This document shows positions 53,875 through 64,000 of a DNA stretch of 64,000 nt, one piece after another (positions within the stretch are counted from its first letter, which is position 1; each line of letters opens with the position of its first letter). The stretch is from Rotaria sordida (lineage: Eukaryota; Rotifera; Eurotatoria; Philodinida; Philodinidae): NCBI GenBank assembly GCA_905250125.1, contig CAJNOL010001129.1, positions 1-64,000 on the forward strand. Reading direction: 5' to 3'. Made by a program: the position numbers and the translations under genes. The notes beneath the pieces were generated by a model, which saw only the letters and a program-made list of their open reading frames with translations, did not search any database and was not told the DNA's origin.

Positions 53875-56800
53875 CGTTCTATACCAATATCATCACGAAA
53901 TATAATTTTACAACGTGGTCAAATTGATTATTGGCAAAATTTTCAAACATCATCAGATTCTATTCTAACATCATCATGTCAAAATTTGACGGGATCAGCA
54001 TCTCATTTACTTTGTTCATCATCATTAATACAACAAACTAAAACAAATAAAAATTCTCATGGTAATATTATATCAATAACAACAACAAAACGTTATCAAC
54101 CATCATTATTAAATAAAACAAAATATATACAATGGAATATTGAAGGAAATGGTAAACAACTTCGATATTCAAAAATAAAATGGCATAGTGATCAACAATT
54201 ACATAAACATAATCGTTTAAAAAAAAAATCTCAAAAAAAATCTATAATAAATAATCATACAGATACTGGAGGATCATCTAGTGAACAAAATAATCAATCG
54301 GCACCATTAATTCTTTATCATGAAAATAATACAAATCTATTAAACGAAACTCCAGAAGGTAATCACATTTTATATTCAATAATATCTTTAAAACAAAAAA
54401 AAAGAAATCAAAATTTGTATTTCGACTATAGCATTGGATAGAGCAAAAATAATTGATCATAATTGAATATAAGCAATCGATAGGAACTAAATTCTTACAA
54501 AGAAAAAAAAAATTTCATCTTCTAAATTATCTACAGAAATATTATTTTTAGCGTAATCAGACGATGTTTTTTATAATGAAACTTACGTTACAATAATTGA
54601 AATATGTCAAAAGCATTACGTCTGGATAGTGTCAATAATTATCCAAATATTTTTTTTTTTGTTTGATTGTTGAGAAAACTGGTTTTTTTTTTTAATGTGA
54701 TAGCAAACCAAAACCATCAATATGAGTTTGTATTCAGAAGGGAAGGTTTTCAATTGATTAATCCTTTTTGAATTCGGACTCTGTGCGTAAAGTAAAATTC
54801 AGTGAAATATGAAAAAACTCAAAACGACCAGTTTCCATTGGCCTTCTGTTTCAAAAGCAATTGATCATTTGAGAAGGTTTTCTACTTAGAGATTTTGATT
54901 ATCAAAACATGACTTCCAAAAGAAACGAATATCATATTCACAGTCACCATCGAATAGTATACTTATTATTTACAACTAATTTTCGTCAAATTTCAGTCAT
55001 TCGAATAAATATTGAGACTTACCGCTTTTAGTAGCGTACTGCAATTTTTGTAACTTAAGTTTCATTATAAAAACATTGATTGAATATTTTCAACAACAAT
55101 ATTTTTAGAGATAATTTGATGAGTTCTATTCAACCGTGGCAAAAAAAATTTTGCTCAAGTTTCAAATTACTGGGATCTTAAAATACTAAGAATAACGCGT
55201 CCTATGAAAGATATTAACGTTTGCTTTTATGTACTGATCTTGAAGTATTTTTGTAAACACATTAATACTTGATATTAGATATAATATTAATATATAAAGA
55301 AAGAAAAAGAATCTATCATGCATTAAACTTGGCCCAAATTCTAAAGCTGTTAAATGTTTCCTTCCGATACCATAGAATGCATATGTTTTTTTTGGATTAT
55401 TGTTATTTAGATCAAAATATTTTCCATCCTTCACATTTATACAAAGTATATACTAATGTATCATTTATCCGGAAGTACTGCCGTTTCCTTTCTTTTCCCT
55501 CTAGTCCAGACGCTATAAGAAATCAACAATGTATATATATATATGAGAAGTAGATCTTTCCGATGTGGACTGTAGATTTTATTTTTGTGCTTACCAACTA
55601 AAGTCATTCGTTAGTAACGTGAGACAAAAAAGGACATCAACTTTGACTTCATACATTTTACTTTAAGAAAATATTTTGAATCGATGTAGCATTTTTAAAA
55701 ACTAAATCTTACATTCTGTAGATGACTTCTAAGGCTAAAAAATCTCGATCGAATTGGTTTTTTTTTGAACATGCCTAGATTTTTAACAAAAACCAGCATA
55801 ACACAGTACGAATATACAAACGAAAATTTTTTGGAGTCCAATCTTGCTGAAAATTTCACCATAGATGCAGTTTATGCCGTAGAATCTATCCTGAAGTTAA
55901 TAGATTTTTTTCTCATATGGTTAAAGGGATATTTACTAATGAGTCTTATTCACGAATTGATTATTGACTACACACATACATAAAAAGTGGTCATATACTG
56001 GGTTATTCGTTACCAAGAGCAGTCTCTTTTCATTCATCTCCCTTAATTGTTTTGTTTGCATATGCAAGCAAAACGACCAAGAAAGATGAAAGAAAGTTAT
56101 AAATAAACTAGTATATGGCCAACAACTAATTCGCGAATAAGGGTTATTACTTTTCAATCAATTAATAGTTAACTTTACATATATCTATGCTAAAAGAATT
56201 CATTCAAAAAATAACCCTAGTAAAGAATCCAAGTCAAATGAAAGGTGCATATGTTTCGTTTTGTCTGAAATTGCCCACATTTACTGAACTTTATGTTCAT
56301 TGTTCCAATATTTTCCAATGATACACCCGTATCATAGAATCAATTCTTTTTTTTTTGTGTGTGTGTGTCTATTATTATCATAATTAGAACAACTAATCAA
56401 CAATAGTATTCAATATGCATCTATTTATTTAGTATTAGAAAAACCGTCAATGAATACTAATTCAAAACAAATAGATTCAATTGTACCTGATTATTCTTTA
56501 TCTCATTCTGATAAAAACAATAAAACATCATTATCTGAAATATCTAATGAAAAAATAATTCATTCATCATCAACATCTCCAACTAAATCTAAACAAATAT
56601 TATATGCAAGTACAGATGAAGATGTTGATGAAATAAATTCACATTATTTTGAAGATATTGATCGATCAATAACAACAACAATTGAAGATTATCGTGAAAA
56701 ATTAAATATACGTTTATTATCTTTAAATAATGAACAAAATAGTAATCAATTAAATTCAATATATCGTCCAAGAATATTATCAACTGAATGTTCACAAATA

Positions 56801-59800
56801 ACAATTGATTCAGGTGTTGATATTGGAAGTGAACAAAAAATTTATCAACCAAATATAACATTAACTATTGATGAACAAATAACTGATCATAATGATTTAT
56901 TTGCATTATTAGATGATTCATTAATTGGAAAAGAATCTAAAAATTTCTTATTAAATCAATCTATCATAGAAAATAATGAACATACAACAACAACATCAAT
57001 AAATAAAACTGAGCAAAATATTTATTGTTCAATGAAAAATAATTTAAATAATAAACAAGATCTATATAAAAGTTATGAACTTGAAACAATTAGTGATGAA
57101 GATGAAGATAATTATATAAAAGAAAAGAATTCAAATGAATTAATAATAACATTAGATAATTCATTATTAAAAAATTCTTTATCATCAATACCTCCATTAT
57201 TTGAATTTAAATTACCAACATTTGGTGAATGGATCGATCGTGCATTTACAACATTTCTTTCTAATACAAATCAAAATCAATCAGAATCAATATTATCAAG
57301 TCGTTCATCATCAAATTTATCAATGCATACTTCACAAAGTACAATTAATACATCATCATCATCACAAGTTATAACTGTTCGTGATAATTTTAATTTACAA
57401 AATATATCACAAGATGAAAATAGTGATTTTCATCAAACACAAACATTTATACATGATGATGAACATAGTCTCAATGGTAAAGATTTGTTGTTTTCTTTTT
57501 TTTTTTTACATCGAATCAAGTTTTGGAATTTCGTATAAGTCATATGAAAAAAAATTTCACCTTTGCATTCATTTACAACATTTGACGTGACATTTTTTTA
57601 GATTTTGTTAACTTGCCTTCTCATAGTTTCGATAAATTTAGTTTTATCTTGTTCTTCAACTAAATGAAGTGTCAATTTCACTTATTATTTACTCCTAATA
57701 TCCATTTAATTCTCGTGTCTATTTACTCCTGGTCGTGTTTGCACTTTTCTGTTAGTCAAATAGCGACTTCCAGTTTAACAAAACTATTATTATTTAAATT
57801 ACTTTAGTTTAATTGACTTCAGAATTTTTCTTGCAATGAAATATATATATATATATATATATATATGAACAACTTGATTGTGCACTCATCCTTATAGTTA
57901 CGCACGGCATAATCTGAATATTATAAAGAACAGAAGAGAACAAAAGAATACCATTATACGTAAAAATCGTTTCATATACATTTTTACATTGCTAACAAGT
58001 ATCTTTTGTTTATTTCAATTCTTTTGATAAGAGTAAGTCCTTCGATGATACTAAAAATCAATCATTTTTTTCTTCTCTCTCTCTCTCTCTCTCTCTTTTT
58101 TTTCTTTCGAGCTCTGTTTGTTTTTTCCTTTTCAATGAAGATGAAGAAAGAAGAAAAAAAAATATAAACATATATCCATTCGAGGCCACAGCTGCATGAA
58201 TCAAGGTTAGAAAAGAGAGAATAAGAAGGAACAATTGGCTTTCATGGTAATGATAGTTCAATGAATAAACAATAGAGATATTCAGTCTTCATTTTTCTTT
58301 CTCGTTTTTTTTTTTTTTTTTTACTTTTATAACTAGATATGTCAAGTTCAAGTTTAAATTGTGAAAAGGTCGATTTTGACACATATATTATCAATAGTAA
58401 TTATGAAAAGATCAATCCTTCAATAATATATGAACAAAATGAAATTCCTTTCATAAATGAACGATCAAAATCGTTATTATCATCAATAACATCATCGATT
58501 GAAAATGATGGTCAAGGTAAGTTTTTATTATTATTACTAACATAGAGAATATAAATGATGTATGTATACATATGTGTCATTGCTCTTGAATAGCACAAGG
58601 TGAGAGAAAAAAAAAAGAAAAAGAAAAAAAAATTATATCGAATATATTTCTTCGTCATTCTTTTTTTTTTGTATCTTCGACTACTGTTCAATCATGAAGG
58701 AGGTCACATATTTCTACGAAGTAAGTCATCCATCCGAATACTTAATAGTAACCAAAAAAAATAAAAAAATTGGATTGTTGTTTTCAATCAAAAATCAAAC
58801 ATAAAATTCTCTTTCAACTTGGCCTTTTGTATTGTTCGATAAAGATATGAAGTACTTAGACAATAGCCTATTAAATGAAGACGACTAGAGCATTGAAAGA
58901 ATACTTAAATGTGCATACAGAAAATTGTTCAAAGTAGATGTGTTGATTTTCTTTTCTTTTTTTTTTTTTTGATTCTTCATTCCTAGAGGTAATGAACAAC
59001 AAAAGAAGAATGCCAAACTATGATGATGATAATGATGATGACGAAAAGATTTCTAAGAAAATATCAACAACAATAAATCCAAATGATTTATCATCATATA
59101 CAATTTATGAAAAATTTCAATATTCTTCAAATAGTCATGATTCATTAAATCAATCTGATCATCATATAGATACAACGACGTCATCAATTGATGATTTAAC
59201 AAAAACAAATCAATTTTTAACATCAATATTTCATTCAAAAGATTCAGCACTTGGTTTATCAGATGATAATTTAAATAATTTACAAACAAATCAATTAATT
59301 ATATTCGATGATAATCATAATAATAATAATAATAATAATAATAATATTTCATCATTGTTTAAAGATACAAGTAAATGCAAAAGTTTTCATTTTTCTCATT
59401 TGTATAGAATTTAACCATATCGATCAAAGGTTAAAAAAACTGTTATGCACGTTCAATATGAAATACACTGAGAGATCATCAAAAATGCTTATGGTCACGA
59501 GCACACTTTTTGAGTTCAATTATACTTGAATTTCTTTCGTTCTATATCTTCATCATATCATTAGACATATGTACAATGTCCATCCGTTCATTTTACTCCC
59601 ATTCAATCTGTGTTGATTGGGTTATTAACTAATCTTTCAGTGTGTTCTCGCCCTTCCAAAAGGCTCAACTCTCTCACTTTTTCCCTTTATACATACAATG
59701 AGCTTCTAATGAAGTGGAGATATACATACGTATACATATATATCTATATATATGTATGTATGTTGAGGGAAGACGAACATGAACTTTATAGGTGTATAAG

Positions 59801-62800
59801 CATATTAAAAATTAGATTCAAAACACGCGTATGACACATGCAGAGATGAGAGAATACAACAAAAGGTATTTGTACGTGCTAACGCACATTGATATGATGA
59901 TTTTTATTTGGTTCGAATAAAAAAAAAAAGAAGCCGAAATGATTTCTTTTCTTTGTCGGGTTTTTTTTACTGTTCTATTGTATATATACACATGTCTTCT
60001 TCGTTTTTTTTTTTTATATATTTTAGCTATCGATCATATTGAAATACCGATTGATGCACTGACTAATGTTAACATTGAAACTACGCAAAAAACTGATGCA
60101 ATGATTTCGATTAATAATGAAATACAATTAGATGAATATAAAAATACTATTGAACGAACAATATCAACAAGTTCATCAGAACAATTAATACCAAAAGAAA
60201 AACAAACTGGTAAAAAGAGAGAAGAAAAAAAAGAAAAAGACTTTTTTTGCTTTTAATAAGAAATCAATCAAAAATTTCCTACACATTTTCTATGCTAATT
60301 ATTTACAAAGTAAAACTTTGATTATTTTCTATGGTACATTAAAACCATGAGAATATTAGGTATGAAAAAGCTAAATGAGTGCATTTTGATTGACCTGAAA
60401 AAATCCTATTTAAATGTTATTATTTTTTTTTTCTTTGTTTCATCACGAAACAAACATAATCATTTATGATGAACATTTAACATATCAATATTTTGAATAA
60501 TAAAAAATTCAAAAAAAGATCTGTATGAAAATACGAGAACAACATTTCAGTAATCGAACAAAGATCTTCATATACCCAGAAGTGCGTTATTCCCAAAACG
60601 GAACAAAAGTTTATTTTTTTTTTATACTTGGAAAAATCTTTCTAAAAAAAAAAGAACAAAAATTATAGAGAATGTTTTGAACAGTTCTTGAGATGTGAAC
60701 TACAACTGTACTTTTCGACCTCTAATAATAAGGTAATATACTTACGAGGAAAACATTTTCAATTGATCGATGGCTGTCTTATCGAAAGCTAATGAAATGT
60801 AGATTACTGGCTATAAGAAATCCTCCTAGATCTTCATATACTGGTTTTCGAGATCAATTTTAATTTAATCCATTCAGATTTTAGAGCATATCAAATTTGT
60901 CGCATAGACACTAATCTTTTCTTTTTCAAATCGTGATGTTTTTGCAGAAAGTACAACTATAGTAGTAGCGTGTCTTTCATATCGTTCATATAAACCGGTG
61001 AAATTAATACCTGAGCTTCTTATAGTCTCTTTTCTTAACCATATATTGACGAGCATTCTCTTATGACAAGTTCAGATATGTTGAATTTAGTTCATGAGTA
61101 ATCTCTTCGAAGCAATATACGTGCGGCAATTGCATTTGAATTCACGTCAATTGCTTTCTACGTTCGCGATTGAAACTATCTTATGTATGATCTTGTACCC
61201 AAGCAGACAAAAATTTCGAGAAACGCTTTTAAACGCACAATCGGGAATCGCAACTGTGATCCATTCACGCTCATTAAAAAAACGCACGAAACGACGGTTT
61301 TTGTGCAAAATAGTAATTTTTGGAACGTAAAAACTGTGGAAAATTTCAATTTTTTTTTGTGTTAAACCGTTCTTTTTCTCTGGAGTTTAGAAATAACGTG
61401 TTTAAACGTTTAGTTCTTCAATTTTTCAACGTTTGTCATGTTCCAAAAGTGACTATTTTGCAAGAAAAACGTGGTTTCGTGCGTTTTTTAATGAACGTAA
61501 ATGGATAACAGTCGCGGTTCTCGATTGTGCGTTTAAACACGTTTTTCAAAATTTTTGTCTGCTTGGGTAGATGGAAGGAATTTCGTCAAAAGGACATGCG
61601 CCAACGATGAAAGTCTGTCAGACTTTTGTCAATCATTAAAAGCACAGAGAGCATATTGACAAAATTTCATGTACTCACTCTCTTCTATTATCTCTTGACT
61701 GAACAACTATGAGACATAGTATAATAAACTGTTAGTGCAATCCTTCTGGGATTAAAATATGAAATATCATATAGCTGTTGTTGCTAATCAGAGAGAGTTT
61801 GTTTTATTCTATAGGTCTCAGAATATATTTCTTCCCTTTTCTTTTACTTAATCCTCCACAAATACAATAATGAAGTAGTTAATATATTGTAACGATCTGT
61901 GATAATGTCTGGGGAATCCAATATACTTTAACATTCCTTGTAGATCGCGAGTTTATCGTTTGAATGATTTTCTTATAATCATCTTCGAAATCAATATAGT
62001 CAATAATCTATAATCGAGTAGCTTTTAGTGAAGAAAATGATTAGCCAATTGAAAATGTTTTTCCGTTTGACTACTTATTATTCGTATCAAATTTTACCTC
62101 TAATTATTAATATGTAACATACACTACAATCTATGGCAAAATACAAGGCCATCGATTGTTTCTTGAATAACTTATGATAGGAATAAGATAGAGAATTGTG
62201 ATTTTCACCGATCGAAAAAGGAAACTCTAACACACAGCTAGGTGTTAAAATCTGATTGGTTAGCATTTGATCAATCAGATTCATTCTTAGTAGGCATTTT
62301 AAAAATGATATTCTGAACTTATTTCTTCATTGTTAATATGATTGTTCTATAGGAAACATTGTTCTCTTTCAATCTATACCAGGCTGACATTCCTAGGTTG
62401 TTCTGTTCAAGAGTTATTTAGCTTTTTCTGAGACTTCCGGTTTCAATCGGTTGATCCTGAAAAGCATCTATATAGACGGTAATTCATCATGCTGAGTCGA
62501 ATAGTGATATTGGTTTTTCGATTCCAACTGATCTGACATTGTTATCTCAATGTTTCTGAAATATTGATTCCTTGTATTAGATAGAGACAGATTGTGACAT
62601 TTCGGAAATATCGAGATAATAGTGCCAGATCAGTTGGAACCTAAAAACAAATATCTCCATTCAATTTAGTATGATGAACTATCCCCTGTATAGGTGCTTT
62701 TCAGGATCAATCGGTTGAAATCGGGAGTCTCAGAAAAAGCTAAATAACTCTTGAACGGAACAACCTAGGAATGTCGGCCTTGCATAGACTGAAAGAGAAC

Positions 62801-64000
62801 AATATTTGCTATAGAATGGTCATATTAACAATCAAGAAATGAATTCAGAATATCATTTTTAAAATGCCTACTAAGAATGAATTTGATTGATCAATTACTA
62901 GCTAATCAAATTTCAGCATGTGACTATACGTTAGAGTTTTCTCTTTTGAATGATGAAAACCGCAGTTCTCTATGTTGTTTCTATGAAAATTTATTCAAAA
63001 AATAACCGATAGTAATTTATATATCATTGATTTTCCTAGGAATGTATTATAAAGCATTCGGTAGTTCAGCTACAATTAATCTAACTGAACAGTATAATTG
63101 TGAATGGTTACCACAAGAAAAATCAAGTTCAACAACAATTGAAAAATCTTTTGAAATTGATAATAATAATCATGTTCGTATTGTTCATCAAAGTCAAATA
63201 ATAGGTGATAATGAAGATGAATTTTATTATTCACCACAAACAACATTTCATGCATGTCATTCATGTCCAAATTTAAATTCTAATTTAATAAATTTTCCTT
63301 TACGTGAACGTTCATATTCATTAACAACACTTGATGCTTATACACATTTAAATATAACATATGATATATTAGAACAAATTTGGCATTCATTACTTAATGT
63401 TACATTTAGTGATAAAGATGATAATGAATTAAATGAATATAAATTACGACATATAATTGGTTTATCAAATTCATATACAAATATAAATCATTCATCAATT
63501 GAAAAATCTCATAGTCATAATGATATATTTTCTATTATGAATAAAACAAATCAAAAATCAATAACAAAAATTAAATCAAAATCATTTGATATAACATCAT
63601 TAATGAAACAACCAATATCAACATCATCAATAAATAATTCTGTTAATATTGGTCTTTTACAAGGTGCTGATATATCAGAACCATTTGCTGATCGTTTAAT
63701 ATCAATATCAATACAATCTGATCTTGAAAGTATGCAATCATTAGAACATGAACAAATATCAAATGAAAATTCTTTAACATCATCACTACCTAAAGAATCA
63801 TTAAATTATATTTTTAATTTTACAAATCAAATTGATAATAATAATAATGATGATGATTATGATGAATATGATGATTTAGAACCAACAATTGAAATTGAAA
63901 ATAAACCATTAAATATTGCTGTTACATTTAATGATAATGATGATAATGAAGAGAATATTTTACCTATTGTACAAATACATGATACATATACTGAATTATC
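47214..64000 (+). CDS. very large Ser/Asn/Asp-rich disordered protein, 3' end outside window
   Basis: Eight exons: 47214-47848, 49956-50131, 53423-54358, 56433-57476, 58337-58516, 58987-59370, 60027-60209 and 63040 to beyond 64000. All junctions are GT-AG and keep one frame for about 1,500 codons. An in-frame TAA two codons before 47214 supports the start. Exons 3-7 are multiples of 3 and begin and end in phase 1. The protein is mostly low complexity, with a His run in exon 1 (HHHHHH), Asn runs in exons 3 and 6, Ser runs throughout and acidic patches. The more structured-looking segments are ETLRDWRDPLFHGHDPIP plus PLCPRCAVCKC (exon 1), LPTFGEWIDRAFTTFL (exon 4) and FHACHSCPNLNS (exon 8). I do not recognise the family. 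A cytoskeletal or scaffold role would be a guess. Introns are 470-3,300 nt, unlike other genes here, and contain inverted-repeat elements. Confidence 0.75.
47849..49955 (+). other. intron 1 of the large gene
   Basis: 2.1 kb with many A/T runs. A hairpin lies at 48904-48951 (ATAGGTGT... ACACCTAT). No exon signal was seen. Confidence 0.55.
50132..53422 (+). other. intron 2 of the large gene
   Basis: 3.3 kb, A/T-run rich. At about 53085-53175 the words GTTAGCATCTGTTA, GTCTGTCACGGTCTGTAATT and GAGCATCTATTACAGTC form a diverged local duplication. No gene on either strand. Confidence 0.55.
54563..55078. repeat. MITE-like element with about 35-bp TIRs in intron 3
   Basis: GTTTTTTATAATGAAACTTA followed by CGTTACAATAATTG at the left end is matched, inverted, by CAATTTTTGTAACTTAAG plus TTTCATTATAAAAACATT at the right end (55042-55077). 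The size is about 515 bp with no coding capacity. The target-site duplication is not clear. Confidence 0.65.
55621..55945 (+). repeat. dispersed repeat, copy B (in intron 3)
   Basis: Collinear with copy A at 43055-43530 but with a deletion of about 150 nt after the ACGAAAA block. Same strand orientation. The short open frame at 55765-55983 lies on it and is not a gene. Confidence 0.7.
61198..61567. mobile_element. non-autonomous DNA element (MITE), 370 bp, TA duplication
   Basis: Begins CCCAAGCAGACAAAAATTT and ends with the exact complement of CCCAAGCAGACAAAAATTT apart from one position. Arms of about 135 bp remain well matched inward (AAACGCACAATCG, CATTAAAAAAACGCACGAAA, GCAAAATAGT). TA flanks both ends (61196-61197 and 61568-61569), the duplication expected for Tc1/mariner-type insertion. 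There is no transposase inside. The small open frames here are the arms and loop. Confidence 0.85.
62149..63012. repeat. 864-bp foldback inverted repeat
   Basis: Two arms of about 425 bp facing each other around a spacer of only about 15 nt near 62580. Matches run continuously from the centre (TGATCTGACATTGTTATCTC versus GAGATAATAGTGCCAGATCA) to the outside (CCATCGATTGTTTCTTGAAT versus TTCAAAAAATAACCGATAG). Well-kept interior blocks include GAAAGAGAACAAT, AACAACCTAGGAATGTC and TCAGAAAAAGCTAAATAACT. Identity looks like about 80-85% by eye. A transcript would fold into one long hairpin. Confidence 0.85.

Larger units (their letters stand above)
60210..63039 (+). other. intron 7 of the large gene, host to two inverted-repeat elements
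   Basis: 2.83 kb. It contains the 370-bp element at 61198-61567 and the 864-bp foldback at about 62149-63012, the latter ending less than 30 nt before the 3' splice site. The remainder is AT-rich without a gene. Confidence 0.7.

Noticed and set aside
56589-59289. Minus-strand Leu/His/Asn-rich frames opposite exons 4 and 6 of the large gene
   Set aside because: Antisense shadows of low-complexity plus-strand coding sequence; the plus strand has consistent splice phases.

Overview
This window is AT-rich animal nuclear DNA (about 70% A+T) with very short introns, mostly 51-69 nt. It also carries lineage-type gene families: a single-exon F-box/LRR protein, an LRR gene with one repeat per 84-nt exon, a Hog-only (hedgehog C-terminal type) protein, and TPR debris. 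These traits together fit a bdelloid rotifer (Rotaria/Adineta-like). That placement is inference from gene content and intron size, not from a marker gene. A 100-N scaffold gap lies at 36098-36197.

The left third (1-22.4 kb) is transposon-rich and gene-poor. It holds a foldback inverted repeat (about 2.31-3.17 kb) and a four-exon Hog protein gene (4166-5856). Next is a 2.05-kb MULE transposon with an intact transposase, whose terminal inverted repeats are arrays of about 15-nt units (6377-8426). An F-box gene (11120-12424), a seven-exon LRR gene (14267-15217), a decayed hAT element (about 16.3-17.5 kb) and a complete but inactivated mariner with TA target-site duplications (18222-19455) follow.

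The centre (22.4-40.5 kb) carries conserved animal genes. They are a LIM-kinase-type kinase whose LIM/PDZ part is not seen (22451-26334), ornithine decarboxylase antizyme with its programmed +1 frameshift site (27140-27969), eyes absent on the minus strand (31427-34576), and a contracted TIKI/TraB-type protein (38329-39359). A broken TPR fragment lies at about 40.1-40.4 kb. From 40.5 to 47.2 kb I see mostly non-coding DNA, an hnRNP-like RRM relic on the minus strand and a dispersed repeat.

The right quarter (47.2-64 kb) is one large plus-strand gene running off the window edge. At least eight exons encode a disordered Ser/Asn/Asp-rich protein of about 1,500 residues or more. Internal exons 3-7 all begin and end in phase 1. 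Its long introns hold at least three non-autonomous inverted-repeat elements. I do not recognise the product. The genes are independent eukaryotic loci (signalling kinase, polyamine control, developmental regulators), not an operon. All exon structures come from reading splice sites, frame and family similarity by eye; no search or transcript data were used.
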